Counted from the stretch's first letter, positions 16,679-26,534 are shown. The stretch: DNA of 64,000 nt from Duganella sp. BJB476 (GCF_003416895.1 NZ_QVIO01000008.1:62001-126000); one strand, 5' to 3'. Numbers and translations are program-made. Notes: generated from the sequence alone by a model not told the origin.

Positions 16679-19600
16679 GTCTTTTCCGTTTCGGTAGGGT
16701 AGGGCGCCAGATAACCGATGCCGACCATCAGCGCGCCCACGCCGACGAAGGAGACGATGCGTTCGACGCCGCCCACGTTGGACAGGTCGACCAGGAACAG
16801 CTTGGCGACCACCAGGGCCAGCAGCACCGCGCCGCCTATCCATACGGTGCGCAGCACGCGCTTGACGGCGTAGCGCATCATCAGCAGCGCTGTGATGCTC
16901 CACACCAGCGACAGCATCGCCTGCACGAATTGCGAGGCGAACATGGCGTCGAATTCGTACGGCACTTTCATGTAGTTGGAGACGGTGCGCAGCAGCGCCA
17001 GGTTGAGCCAGCCATAGCCGGCCAGCGCGGCCAGCAGCGGCAACGGCGCCACCCAGTGCGGCGGCCAGGCGGTGAGCAGGTTCCGACGCAACGTGCCGCC
17101 GGCGTCCATGTCGTGCAGCAGGCGGTAGCAGCCGTAGGCCATCAGCATGGCGAAGCAGGTCGTCAGGTCCAGCGGGTTCAGCAAAGGCACGTAGGGCAGT
17201 GGCGCCATGGCGCCGTTCTGCGACAGGTTCCAGACCGCGACCAGCAGCAGCGCCCAGCCGCAGGCCAGCGGGATCAGGCGGCGCCGATACCACGCGGCCA
17301 GCGGCGCGACCGGCCAGCCGCCGGCGCGGCTGCGCTGCATCAGCCAGCCGACGGCGGCCATCATCAGCCAGGCCGGAATGAAGCGCGCCCAGCTGGCGCT
17401 GGTCTCCCAGCCGGCGTCGGCCAGCAGCTGTGCTTCGGCGCCGCTGGCGCCGTGCAGCCAGCGCGTGATCCAGATCGCCGCGACCGGCCAGATCATCAAC
17501 CACAGGCCGCCGGTGCGCACGATGTGCAGCAGTTGCAGCGGCATGTCGCGCAGCATCCAGCCGTTGGCGGGCCAGACGCGCAACAGCCATTCGCCTGTCA
17601 GCCACAGCGCGGCGTAGGCCAGCCAGACGGATGCGACGGGCAGGCGGTTGTCGAAATACAGGCCGCCCAGCATCAGTGCGCTGGCGACCAAGAGGGCGAC
17701 CCAGGCCGGCGCCGTCAACACGCGCAGGCTGCGCCATTGCAGGCGGCGCGCCAGCATGACGATGGCCACGGTGCCGGCGGCGAGCAGCATGCCGTAGATG
17801 CTGGGGCCGAGGATGTCGTCGCTGGCCCATGCGCCGGTGGTGGCGATCTGGTAGCGGATCGACAGCCAGCCGGCCAGGTCGGGCAGGATCAGGGCGAACC
17901 ACCACAGGCCGGCCCATAGCATCGCCAGGCGCGACAGGCCGTAGGTGGCGGTGCCGGGTTCCTGGCCATCGTGCCGCATCAGCGCCCAGCTGCTGAACAG
18001 GGCGCCGGCGCAGATCATGGCCGCGCCCAGTATCGGCCGGTCGAACAGGTCGGGTGTCGCGGAGGCCCAGTTCCATTGCGTCAGCGCCAGGATGGCCAGC
18101 ATCACGCCGGCAACGGCCTGCGCGATCAAGGCGAAACCGCTGGCCAGTTGCCACGCCATCTTGCGGGCGATGAAGTACAGCGCCGCCGCCGCGACCAGTG
18201 CGCTGACCACCAGCAGGTTGGCCTGGCTGGCGCCGTCGGTGCGCAGGAAGATTTCGGTCCAGGCGCCGGCGACCAGCCAGATCGATGCGAACGCGAGGAA
18301 CAGCGCCGCCAGCGCGGTAAATAATTTCGTGCCGCTGTCCTGCTGTGCGCGGAAGCGCGTCGCCATCAGGAAGGCCGTGACGGACAGCAGGATGAAGCCC
18401 AGCCACAGATTGGATTCCATGGCACTTTCCGGCGACATCCCGCTGACTGTGCCGAAGAATGACAACCAGGCGCCGGCTTGCACCAGCAGGCCGAACATCC
18501 AGGCCATTGTCTGTTTCTGGCGCAGCCCGATCCAGACGATGCCCGCGCCTTCCAGCGCCCACGCGGCGGAAGTCCAGCGGCCGTCGAGCGCGAACGGTAT
18601 CGCCAGCGTGCCGAACACGATGCCCAGCGCGAGGAAAGCGTCGGTCAGCAGGGCTACCTTGTCGCGCTGGCGCAGCACGGTGGCCAGGCCGATGTAGAAC
18701 AAGCCCAGCGCCAGCGCCGAATAGGCCACGCCGAATGGGTAGCCGTGCACCAGGCCAAATTGCAGGCCGAAGCCCAGCATCGGCGTGCCGAACACCAGCG
18801 TGCCGTCGACATAGTTCTTCAGCTTGACTGATTGCCGGCTTGCATACGCCAGTGGAATCGAGACGTAGAAGGCAAAGAACAGCAGCAGGAACAATTGCAC
18901 CGACAGATAATTTTCCGGCGTGTAGCGCAGCACGCCCCAGGCGGTGCCGATGGCGAAGGTAAAGGCGAAGCCCAGCAGGTTCAGCGGACGCCACGAGCGC
19001 AGCATAGCCAGCGCGAACACGCCGGCGTTGAGCAGCGCGTAGTACGAGAACAGTCCGATGTGGCTGCCGCCGCCGGTGGACGCCAGGATGGGCGCGGCAA
19101 AGCCGCCGACGATGCCGAAGATGGCCAGCCACATGGCGTCTTGCAGCACCGCCAGCAGGCAGGTGAAGACGGTCAGCACGAACAGCAGCGCGAAGGCCAG
19201 CGAGCCGGGGATCAGCTGGTACAGGCGGAACGCGCCGAAGGTCACCAGCATCAGCACGGCCAGCGCCGCGCCTTGTACCGGCAGGCTGATGGCGGGACGG
19301 CTCAAGCGTATGCGCCAGGCCCAGGCCAGCAGCGCGATGTCGGCCAGCACGATGCCGGCCAGGCGAAATTCGATCGGCACCGTCACGCGGGCGGCCGTGT
19401 ACTTGAGCAGGAAGCTGACGCCGATGAACAGGATCAGCAAGCCAAGCTTGGCGACCAGGTTGCCGCCGAACAGCCAGGCCTTGGCGGCCACCAGCCATCG
19501 CGGCGGCGTTGGTTCAGGCCGGGGCGCCGGCGATGGCGGTGGAGCAGGTTCGGCGGGAGCGGGCGATGGCGCTGCGGGCGCGGGTGCTTCTACCGGCGCC

Positions 19601-19890
19601 GGCGCTGCTACAGGCGCGGACTGCGGTGGACGTGGCGACAGGATGGTGGTCTGTATCGGCCCATAGACAGGCGTCGGTGCAGCCGGGCGCGCAGGCTGAG
19701 CTGCTTGCGGTGGCGTTTGCTGTGGTGCTTGCGGCGCGGCGGCGCGCTGCATCGTCGTTTGCATCTCGCGCAGCGCGTCCACTTCCCGCTGCAACTCCGT
19801 GGCGATCTTGCGTGCCTGCTTCGCTTCCGTGCGCGCGCGCCAGGCGACGCTCAGCGTGAACACGCCGAAGATAAACAACAGGAATTCCAT
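16675..19890 (-). CDS. DUF2339 polytopic membrane protein
   Basis: A 1071-residue integral membrane protein. One N-terminal helix (MEFLLFIFGVFTLSVAW) is followed by a short coiled coil, then a long Pro/Ala/Gln-rich linker (about residues 50-130), then more than twenty predicted membrane helices to the end. This is the layout of the DUF2339 family, for which no activity is established to my knowledge. I chose the ATG at 19890 because AAGGGAG lies seven bases upstream; an earlier ATG at 19911 has no such site and would add seven residues. It is the first gene of a pair with the DUF3999 gene. There is 80 bp to the DUF885 gene, also on the minus strand. Confidence 0.8.
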   Translation of the reverse strand: MEFLLFIFGVFTLSVAWRARTEAKQARKIATELQREVDALREMQTTMQRAAAPQAPQQTPPQAAQPARPAAPTPVYGPIQTTILSPRPPQSAPVAAPAPVEAPAPAAPSPAPAEPAPPPSPAPRPEPTPPRWLVAAKAWLFGGNLVAKLGLLILFIGVSFLLKYTAARVTVPIEFRLAGIVLADIALLAWAWRIRLSRPAISLPVQGAALAVLMLVTFGAFRLYQLIPGSLAFALLFVLTVFTCLLAVLQDAMWLAIFGIVGGFAAPILASTGGGSHIGLFSYYALLNAGVFALAMLRSWRPLNLLGFAFTFAIGTAWGVLRYTPENYLSVQLFLLLFFAFYVSIPLAYASRQSVKLKNYVDGTLVFGTPMLGFGLQFGLVHGYPFGVAYSALALGLFYIGLATVLRQRDKVALLTDAFLALGIVFGTLAIPFALDGRWTSAAWALEGAGIVWIGLRQKQTMAWMFGLLVQAGAWLSFFGTVSGMSPESAMESNLWLGFILLSVTAFLMATRFRAQQDSGTKLFTALAALFLAFASIWLVAGAWTEIFLRTDGASQANLLVVSALVAAAALYFIARKMAWQLASGFALIAQAVAGVMLAILALTQWNWASATPDLFDRPILGAAMICAGALFSSWALMRHDGQEPGTATYGLSRLAMLWAGLWWFALILPDLAGWLSIRYQIATTGAWASDDILGPSIYGMLLAAGTVAIVMLARRLQWRSLRVLTAPAWVALLVASALMLGGLYFDNRLPVASVWLAYAALWLTGEWLLRVWPANGWMLRDMPLQLLHIVRTGGLWLMIWPVAAIWITRWLHGASGAEAQLLADAGWETSASWARFIPAWLMMAAVGWLMQRSRAGGWPVAPLAAWYRRRLIPLACGWALLLVAVWNLSQNGAMAPLPYVPLLNPLDLTTCFAMLMAYGCYRLLHDMDAGGTLRRNLLTAWPPHWVAPLPLLAALAGYGWLNLALLRTVSNYMKVPYEFDAMFASQFVQAMLSLVWSITALLMMRYAVKRVLRTVWIGGAVLLALVVAKLFLVDLSNVGGVERIVSFVGVGALMVGIGYLAPYPTETEKT

Positions 19891-19970
19891 TGAGCGGCTC
19901 CCTTGAGGCAATCTCGCAAAGTATCACATTTGCAACATTGCCTCAATCGGAACCCTCAATGGCGCGCCAC

Positions 19971-21797
19971 TTATTTGCTGGCGGCGATCCAGCGGTCGAC
20001 GCGCGCTTCGAGGATCGGCAGCGGCAGAGTGCCGTCGCCGATCACGACTTCATGGAATTTCTGATAGCTGAACTTGTCGCCCAACGCCTGCTGCGCGCGC
20101 GACCGCAGCTCCAGGATCTTCAGCGAGCCGATCTTGTAGCTCAGCGCCTGCGCCGGCCACACCATGTAGCGCTCGATCTGGTTCTTGGCGCGCGCTTCGC
20201 TCCAGCCCAGCGTGTCGGCCAGGTAGGCGATGGCTTGCTCGCGGCTCCAGCCCTTGGCGTGCATGCCGGTGTCCACCACCAGCCGCGCGGCGCGCAGCAT
20301 TTCCGCGTTCAGGTGGCCGTAGTAGGCCACTGGATCTTCATACAAGCCCATCTCGCGACCCAGCGTTTCCGAGTACAGCGCCCAGCCCTCGGTGTAGGCC
20401 GCGCTGTTCGGATTCTCGGTGCTGAATTTGCGGAAGTCCGGCAAGTCCAGTTCCTTCAGCAGCGCCGCGTGCAGGTGGTGGCCGGGCACGCCTTCATGCA
20501 GGAACAGGCTGACCATGTCGACCCGGCTGTATTTTTTCGGATCGTTGACCACCGGCCAGAACACGCCCGGATGCGAGCCATCGGCCGCCGACGGCGTGTA
20601 GTGGTCGGACGCGGTGGCGCGCGTCAGCTCGGGCTCCAGGTGCAGCTCCAGCTTGGCTTTCGGAATCAGGCTGAAGTAGGTCGGCAGCTTGGTTTGCACG
20701 GTCGCGTAAATTTCGCGATAGGCGTCCAGCACCTGCTCGTCGGTGGTGAAGATCTTGAATTTTTCCTGCGCCGCCACCCACTGCGGCAATTGTTTTTCCG
20801 GACCGTCATAGCCCAGCTTGGGGCCGAGCGCGGCCAGCTGCTGCTGGATGCGCGCCACTTCCTTCAAACCCAGCGCGTGCACCGCGTCCGGCGTCAGTGG
20901 CAGGTTGGTGCTGTCCTTGATGCGGGCGGCGTACCAGGCGGCGCCGTTCGGCAGCGCGCCCCAGCCGGTGCTGGCGCGGCTGGCCGGCAGGTATTCATTT
21001 TCCAGGAAGCTGACCAGGCGGTTCAATGCCGGCGCGATCTTGGCGTCGACCGTGTTCAGGTAGGCGGCCGTCAGTTTTTTCTTGTCGGCGTCGGAGAAGC
21101 CGGCCGGGAAGCGCGTCACCGGCGAGTAGTAGATGCTGGTTTCCGGCGTCGCGCTGCGCAGGTTCTGGAACTGCGGCAGCATCGCCACCGTGATCGCCTT
21201 CGGCTGCACGATGCCGGCGCGCATGCCCAGCTTCATGTTGGCGATGGCCTGGTCTATCCATGTCGGCAACTGGTTCAGGCGGCTCAGGTAGGCCTGGTAT
21301 TGCTTGACCGTGCCCAGCGGCTGCGAGCCGTTGCCGTCGGCGTAGTTGGCCAGCGTGCTGGGCACGTTGTCGAGCTGGTTCAGCGGCAGCAGGTGTTCCG
21401 GGAAGGACTCCAGCTGCATCGCGTTGTTGAGTTCGTAGGACAGCAGGTCGTAGGTCAGCTGCTCCTGCTGGCCGAGCTGGTCGCGGCGCACCGTCATCAG
21501 CTGCTTCTGCATCTGGCGGTACAGCGTGAACTGCTGCGCGCGCACCTTGGGCGAGATGGCCAGGCCGAGCTGGTCGTCATAACGGCCGTCGCCGTTGGCG
21601 GTGGCGAACAGCAGCGGATCGAATTTGCAGCGCGCCGTGTGGAAGGCCGCCGCCAGCTTGGCCAGCTGCTTCTGGGCTTGCCCGGCTTGCTGAGTCTGCA
21701 CTGGTTTGGCGGCTGCCGTGATGGGCGGCGCGCCCAACAGCAAAGCGGCAATCAGGGTGGAAGTGGTCAGCGCGGCAAGCGGGCGGGCAGATGGCAT
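19971..21797 (-). CDS. Secreted DUF885 family zinc metallopeptidase
   Basis: A 608-residue protein with a signal peptide (about residues 1-30, ending near ITAAAKP). The active-site motif HEGVPGHH at 434-441 contains HExxH, giving zinc ligands and a catalytic Glu typical of DUF885 proteins; the downstream EGWALYSE motif probably supplies the third ligand. These are predicted peptidases of unknown substrate acting outside the cytoplasm. It is divergent from the MFS gene with 143 bp between starts. Confidence 0.85.
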   Translation of the reverse strand: MPSARPLAALTTSTLIAALLLGAPPITAAAKPVQTQQAGQAQKQLAKLAAAFHTARCKFDPLLFATANGDGRYDDQLGLAISPKVRAQQFTLYRQMQKQLMTVRRDQLGQQEQLTYDLLSYELNNAMQLESFPEHLLPLNQLDNVPSTLANYADGNGSQPLGTVKQYQAYLSRLNQLPTWIDQAIANMKLGMRAGIVQPKAITVAMLPQFQNLRSATPETSIYYSPVTRFPAGFSDADKKKLTAAYLNTVDAKIAPALNRLVSFLENEYLPASRASTGWGALPNGAAWYAARIKDSTNLPLTPDAVHALGLKEVARIQQQLAALGPKLGYDGPEKQLPQWVAAQEKFKIFTTDEQVLDAYREIYATVQTKLPTYFSLIPKAKLELHLEPELTRATASDHYTPSAADGSHPGVFWPVVNDPKKYSRVDMVSLFLHEGVPGHHLHAALLKELDLPDFRKFSTENPNSAAYTEGWALYSETLGREMGLYEDPVAYYGHLNAEMLRAARLVVDTGMHAKGWSREQAIAYLADTLGWSEARAKNQIERYMVWPAQALSYKIGSLKILELRSRAQQALGDKFSYQKFHEVVIGDGTLPLPILEARVDRWIAASK

Positions 21798-21940
21798 GGG
21801 TGTCCTCGATGTGGAGATGGATTTTCGCCCAGCAGTCTAGCATTTGTCGCTGCGGTTTACTCATCGCCGGAAAAATTGCGTATTCTATGCTTGCCGCGAA
21901 CCGGCTACCCATAAAAATGCTAACAATAGCGAGACCACAC

Positions 21941-23254
21941 ATGCAGACAAAAGATAACGCAGCAGCCATCGCCAGCCCCGGCATGGACCACAGCGCCACA
22001 CCCGCCCGACCGCTTACCCGCCAGGATTACAAGACCCTGTCGCTGGCCGCCCTGGGCGGTGCGCTGGAGTTCTACGATTTCGTTATTTTTGTCTTCTTCA
22101 CCGCCGTGATCGGCAAGCTGTTCTTCCCGCCGTCGATGCCGGGCTGGCTGAGCATGCTGCAAACCTTCGGCATCTTCGCCGCCGGCTATGTGGTGCGTCC
22201 GCTGGGCGGCATCATCATGGCGCACTTCGGCGATCTGTTTGGCCGGAAAAAAATGTTCACCATGTCCATCCTGCTGATGGCGGTGCCGACGCTGCTGATG
22301 GGCATGCTGCCGACCTACGCCAGCATCGGCCTGGCGGCTCCCATGCTGCTGTTGCTGCTGCGCGTGATGCAGGGCGCGGCCGTGGGCGGCGAGGTGCCGG
22401 GCGCTTGGGTGTTTGTGTCCGAGCACGTGCCGGCGCGCCATATCGGCTATGCCTGCGGCACGCTGACGGCCGGCCTGACCGCCGGCATCTTGCTGGGCTC
22501 GGTGGTCGCCACCGGCATCAACACCGCCTTCACGCCGGAGCAGGTGGCCGATGGCGCCTGGCGTTTGCCGTTCCTGCTGGGCGGCTTCTTCGGCCTGGGC
22601 GCGATGTACCTGCGCCGCTGGCTGCATGAGACGCCGGTCTTCGCCGAGCTGCAGCAGCGCAAGGCGCTGGCCGCCGAGATGCCGCTCAAGACCGTGCTGC
22701 GCAATCATCGCGGCGCGGTGGTGGTGTCGATGCTGCTGACGTGGATGCTGTCGGCCGCCATCGTCGTGGTCATCCTGATGACGCCGACCTTGCTGCAAAA
22801 GATATACCGCTTCGATCCGCATACCTCGCTGGTGGCGAACACGCTGGCGACGCTGTGCCTGTCCATCGGTTGCCTGGTGGCGGGCGTGCTGGCCGACCGC
22901 ATCGGCGCGCGCACCACCTTGTTCGGCGGCGCCTTGCTGCTGGCGATCAGCACTTACGTGTTCTACACCACGCTGCATGCGCGGCCGGATCTGCTGTTGC
23001 CCTTGTATGGGCTGGTCGGCTTCACGGTCGGCGTGGTGGGCGCCGTGCCTTGCGTGCTGGTCAAGGCGTTCCCGGCGCAGGTGCGCTTCTCGGGCCTGTC
23101 GTTCTCGTATAACGTGGCGTACGCCATCTTTGGCGGCCTGACGCCGGTGGTGGTGGCGTTGATGCTGAAGAATAATCCGCTGGCGCCGGCCTACTATGTC
23201 ATCGCCGTGAGCGTGCTCGGCATGATTACCGCGCTGTTCGTCAAGGAGCGTTGA
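21941..23254 (+). CDS. MFS transporter, metabolite:proton symporter-like
   Basis: A 437-residue protein with about 12 membrane helices. The N-terminus DYKTLSLAALGGALEFYDFVIFVF followed by PLGGIIMAHFGDLFGRKKMF is characteristic of the MHS/ProP group of the major facilitator superfamily, which takes up organic acids, betaine or proline with protons. Several ATGs lie upstream in frame, but 21941 gives the expected short cytoplasmic N-terminus. The substrate is not deducible. The stop is one base from the stop of the convergent acyltransferase. Confidence 0.85.
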   Translation: MQTKDNAAAIASPGMDHSATPARPLTRQDYKTLSLAALGGALEFYDFVIFVFFTAVIGKLFFPPSMPGWLSMLQTFGIFAAGYVVRPLGGIIMAHFGDLFGRKKMFTMSILLMAVPTLLMGMLPTYASIGLAAPMLLLLLRVMQGAAVGGEVPGAWVFVSEHVPARHIGYACGTLTAGLTAGILLGSVVATGINTAFTPEQVADGAWRLPFLLGGFFGLGAMYLRRWLHETPVFAELQQRKALAAEMPLKTVLRNHRGAVVVSMLLTWMLSAAIVVVILMTPTLLQKIYRFDPHTSLVANTLATLCLSIGCLVAGVLADRIGARTTLFGGALLLAISTYVFYTTLHARPDLLLPLYGLVGFTVGVVGAVPCVLVKAFPAQVRFSGLSFSYNVAYAIFGGLTPVVVALMLKNNPLAPAYYVIAVSVLGMITALFVKER

Positions 23255-23255
23255 G

Positions 23256-24404
23256 TCAGGTAGCGACGGGGCGGTCGAAGGATCGCCGCCGGTCGCGCAG
23301 CAGCAGGAACGGTTTTTCCAGCGCGACGTGCAGCAGCCACGCGGCGGCCCAGGACATGGCGCCGTAGATCGCCAGGAACAGCAGACTGCCCAAGACGGGC
23401 GCCTGCTGCGTTCCGCCGAGCAGGGCCTGGCATACTTTTGTGGCAGGTCCGATCAGCGGATAGTGCACCAGATACAGCGCATAGGACAGCCTGGCGATGT
23501 AGCGCAGCGGACGCGCGGCGCCGAACGAAGGCAGCTGCGCATTGACGGCCAGGCCGCAGCGCACCAGCAGCGCAAACAGCATGGACGACAGCGCGATGAT
23601 CCAGCAGACCGTCGGCCAGTCGCCCTGTGTCAGCCAATCCCTATACGTCAGCAGCAACAGCGGTGGCATCGCCAACGCCAGGAACAGCGCGCGTGGCGCG
23701 CGCCCCGTACCCGATGCGCCATGCTGGACGGCGACCAGCACGCCCGCCAGGATGCCCAGCACGGCATGGTGAAACGGTGCGCGTATCGCCCAGAAGAAGG
23801 CAGGGTAATCGCCCGGTGTGATGCCGTGTGCGCTGTTTTGCATCGACCAGCATAGCCCTCCCATCACCGCCGCCAGCAGCATGCAGGCGGAGCGGGCGCC
23901 CATCCGCGTCAGCAGGAACAGCAGCAACGGCGTGGCCAGGTAAAACTTTTCTTCCACCGCCAGCGACCACAGCGTGACCATGACATCCGAGCCCAGGTAA
24001 TCCTGCATGAACAACAGGTGTGTGGCGAAGGACAGGCTGGAGAATTCCGCACCCAGCGTCCACGGCGCGGCCAGCCAGCACAGCAGGATCACGCCCCAGT
24101 ACAGCGGCAGTGTGCGGAAGGCGCGGCGGCGGTAGAAGTCCATCACCGAGGCGCGCTCGAACGGCGCGGCATGCGGTCCGGCGAAGTGGCTGCCGATCAG
24201 GAAACCGCTGAGCACAAAGAACAGGTCGACGCCGACCCAGCCATTGGCCGACAGCACCGCCAGCGGACCACCGGGCACGACGCCGAACGTGGCCTGTGAC
24301 GCGACCGCCCAATGCCGCGCCAGCACCAGCAGGATCGCCACGGCGCGCAATGCGTCGAGGACAGGGTAGCGGCCCGGCTTGCCGGCCAGTCCGGTGCTCG
24401 ACAT
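23256..24404 (-). CDS. Membrane acyltransferase (acyltransferase_3 / OafA type)
   Basis: A 382-residue polytopic protein. The opening PVLDALRAVAILLVLARHWAV contains the Arg-His pair (30-31) that marks this family of acyl transferases, and GVDLFFVLSGFLIG is its second signature. About ten membrane helices follow. Such enzymes O-acetylate or succinylate surface polysaccharides, antibiotics or glycans. It is the last gene of a possible minus-strand group with the histidine-rich membrane protein (2 bp gap) and the FGE-like protein, so the three may act together. Confidence 0.85.
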   Translation of the reverse strand: MSSTGLAGKPGRYPVLDALRAVAILLVLARHWAVASQATFGVVPGGPLAVLSANGWVGVDLFFVLSGFLIGSHFAGPHAAPFERASVMDFYRRRAFRTLPLYWGVILLCWLAAPWTLGAEFSSLSFATHLLFMQDYLGSDVMVTLWSLAVEEKFYLATPLLLFLLTRMGARSACMLLAAVMGGLCWSMQNSAHGITPGDYPAFFWAIRAPFHHAVLGILAGVLVAVQHGASGTGRAPRALFLALAMPPLLLLTYRDWLTQGDWPTVCWIIALSSMLFALLVRCGLAVNAQLPSFGAARPLRYIARLSYALYLVHYPLIGPATKVCQALLGGTQQAPVLGSLLFLAIYGAMSWAAAWLLHVALEKPFLLLRDRRRSFDRPVAT

Positions 24405-24406
24405 GG

Positions 24407-25444
24407 TCAGACTATCTTCAGCGCGCTCTGGACATCGCGCTTGCGCAATTTCCAGATGATCGAGTCAACGATGTAGTGATGAAAATTGATGCCCTGGTAG
24501 GCGATCACCACCAGCGGCACCAGCGTGTAGTTGGCGAAGTAGGCATTGGACATATCGATGGACCGGTACACCACGCCGGTCAGCGCCAGGCAGGCCATCA
24601 GGTAGAGCGGCCAGCGGCCTTCCTGGCTGAGCCAGGACAGCGCCCGCTGCTCGGGGTTGACGCCGCCCTTGAACTGGTTGGAATTGAACAGCCACACAAA
24701 GGCGATGTACTGAGCGTTGTGCCAGACGTTGATGACCAGCCAGCCGCTGGTGATGTCGTGGATGGCGACATACGACACCAGGTAGATCATGTAGTGCGAG
24801 CACAGGTAGGCGAAATGCAGCCGGCCCAGCGTACCGTCGCGCAGCGCGCGCACCTGCGCCGCCAGCCACCACGCCAGGCAGGCGGCCGCCGCCGCCATCG
24901 TGGCCAGGGCCAGCCATTGCGGAACCGGCAGCTTCCACACTTCCATCCCCAGGAAGGTCGAGTCCGGGCGCGCGCTCATCATCAGGAAGGCGGCGGCCGG
25001 CACCAGATAAAAGGTGATGCGGTTGAACACGGGATTGCCGGCCTGGACGCTGCGCGTCTTCATGCCGTAGGCCTTGTTGATGCCTTCGCTTTGCCGCGTG
25101 TAGTGATACCACTGCCAGTGCATGTACAGCGTGGCGACCGCCGCCACGCCGCCCCAGCCGATCAGCAGATAGACGCCGGCAAACACCGCCACCGGCAAAG
25201 GCAGCAACAGCGCCCAGTGCTGGCGGGCCGACTTCAGGTCGAACAGCAGGCGGGTGTAGGTGGAAATGACATGGTGATAACCCAGCAAGGCCAGGTCCAG
25301 CGAAATGATCAGCATGAAGTAATGGGGGAAGCCGAGCGCCAGCGCACCCACAGCCAGCGCGAGCAGGGGAATGCCCAGCACGAACAGGCGATCGAATCGC
25401 CTGCTGCGCATATAGATCGGTGCCGTCTCGGCGATTGCTGGCAT
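24407..25444 (-). CDS. Histidine-rich polytopic membrane protein of unknown function
   Basis: A 345-residue protein with about eight or nine membrane helices. The ATG at 25444 is preceded by AGGAG at good spacing. I do not recognise the family. Histidines are clustered at helix ends: HH (57-58), H-x4-H (109-114), H210, H217, H229, WHNAQY (H242) and NFHHYIVD (322-323). This pattern recalls membrane di-iron desaturases and hydroxylases, but the spacing does not fit the canonical eight-His set, so metal binding is an inference. The gene follows the FGE-like gene by 88 bp and precedes the acyltransferase by 2 bp. An inverted repeat at 25462-25488 lies just upstream of its ribosome site. Confidence 0.7.
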   Translation of the reverse strand: MPAIAETAPIYMRSRRFDRLFVLGIPLLALAVGALALGFPHYFMLIISLDLALLGYHHVISTYTRLLFDLKSARQHWALLLPLPVAVFAGVYLLIGWGGVAAVATLYMHWQWYHYTRQSEGINKAYGMKTRSVQAGNPVFNRITFYLVPAAAFLMMSARPDSTFLGMEVWKLPVPQWLALATMAAAAACLAWWLAAQVRALRDGTLGRLHFAYLCSHYMIYLVSYVAIHDITSGWLVINVWHNAQYIAFVWLFNSNQFKGGVNPEQRALSWLSQEGRWPLYLMACLALTGVVYRSIDMSNAYFANYTLVPLVVIAYQGINFHHYIVDSIIWKLRKRDVQSALKIV

Positions 25445-25461
25445 GGCGTGGACTCCTGCGG

Positions 25462-25488
25462 ATAGCACTGTCTGTATGATAGTGCTAT
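25462..25488. promoter_or_regulatory. Operator-like inverted repeat
   Basis: ATAGCACT (25462-25469) is repeated inverted as AGTGCTAT (25481-25488), an exact 8-bp match with an 11-base spacer. It lies between the FGE-like gene and the start of the histidine-rich membrane protein. It could be a regulator binding site or a weak transcript-end hairpin; no T run follows on either strand. Confidence 0.4.
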
Positions 25489-25532
25489 ACGGCAATAAGT
25501 CCACTATTCCTTTTGTGCGGTGTTGCGCGGGT

Positions 25533-26534
25533 TTATTTTGCGCGGCGGCTGCGTTCGGCCGCCTGCGCTTTCGCCAGGCCGGCGTCGAAGGTGTTCGCGC
25601 CGCCATCCTTAACCGTTTCGCCGCTGACATCCTCGGCGATGCGGAAGCCTTCACCCACGCTGCTGCGGTTGTCCGTTCCTGCATGGGCGCGGAAGGTCGG
25701 GCTGGCGCCGGCCGGGCCGCTGTTGTAGTTGCCGCCGCGATGGATGACCATGGTCGAGCCGTGGAATAGTTCGCAGCCGGTGGTCCAGGGCGCGCCGTTG
25801 TCAGGGGCGCCCTGGTAGCTCAGGTGCTGGCAATCCTCGACCAGTTCGCCTACGTTGCCCAGCATGTCGTACAGGCCATAGGCATTCGCCTGGTACATGC
25901 CGACCACCGTGGTCAACTCCGCCTGGTCGTCGCAGGCGATTTCCTTCCTGTCCTTGCCGGTGATGCGCGTAATGGCGGTCTTGCCGCTGCGGTCATAAAC
26001 ATTGGCGTATTGGCACAGTGCGGCCGGATCGTCGCCGTAAGGATAACGGCTGCTGGCGCCGGCGCGCGCCGCGTATTCCCATTCCGCTTCGCTGGGCAGG
26101 CGGAAGTGGCGCCCGGTTTGCTTCGACAGCCATTGCAGGTAGGCGTGGGCGTCGTCCCAGCTGACGCACATGACCGGATGGTAGTCGCTTGGCGCGTTGA
26201 CGGCGGCGTTCCAACCGGCCTTGCCGCTGTCCATGCCCCAGTCGTTGGCCGCCAGCTTCCAGCAATCGCCGTCGGCCTTGTAGCCGGTGGCTTCGATAAA
26301 CTGGCGGAATTGCCCAACCGTGGTTTCGTAGCGGGACAGCCGGTAGCTCTTGATGTTGACGGTGTGCAGCGGTTCCGATGCCGGATAGTCATCGTTCTTC
26401 GGATTGGCGGTGCTGCCCATGACGAATTCGCCGCCCTTGAGCGTGACCATGGAGGGCGTGAGCAGAGAATCGGTGGCCGCGAACAGCGGGCAGCTCAACA
26501 TCAGCATCGACAACAGCGAAATGGTTTTTTTCAT
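25533..26534 (-). CDS. Secreted formylglycine-generating-enzyme-fold (SUMF1) protein
   Basis: A 333-residue protein with a signal peptide (MKKTISLLSMLMLSCPLFAA). The start at 26534 is chosen because AGGA precedes it and the signal peptide begins there. The fold signature is clear: GGEFVMGS near the start, the middle motif SWDDAHAYLQWLSKQTGRHFRLPSEAEWEYAARAG (broken here only by length), and the closing RGGNY...FRAHAG...GFRIAED. Family members include sulfatase activators, ergothioneine-type EgtB and PvdO enzymes. I do not see the catalytic Cys pair of true FGE, so its activity is open. Context: upstream of the histidine-rich membrane protein on the same strand. Confidence 0.85.
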   Translation of the reverse strand: MKKTISLLSMLMLSCPLFAATDSLLTPSMVTLKGGEFVMGSTANPKNDDYPASEPLHTVNIKSYRLSRYETTVGQFRQFIEATGYKADGDCWKLAANDWGMDSGKAGWNAAVNAPSDYHPVMCVSWDDAHAYLQWLSKQTGRHFRLPSEAEWEYAARAGASSRYPYGDDPAALCQYANVYDRSGKTAITRITGKDRKEIACDDQAELTTVVGMYQANAYGLYDMLGNVGELVEDCQHLSYQGAPDNGAPWTTGCELFHGSTMVIHRGGNYNSGPAGASPTFRAHAGTDNRSSVGEGFRIAEDVSGETVKDGGANTFDAGLAKAQAAERSRRAK

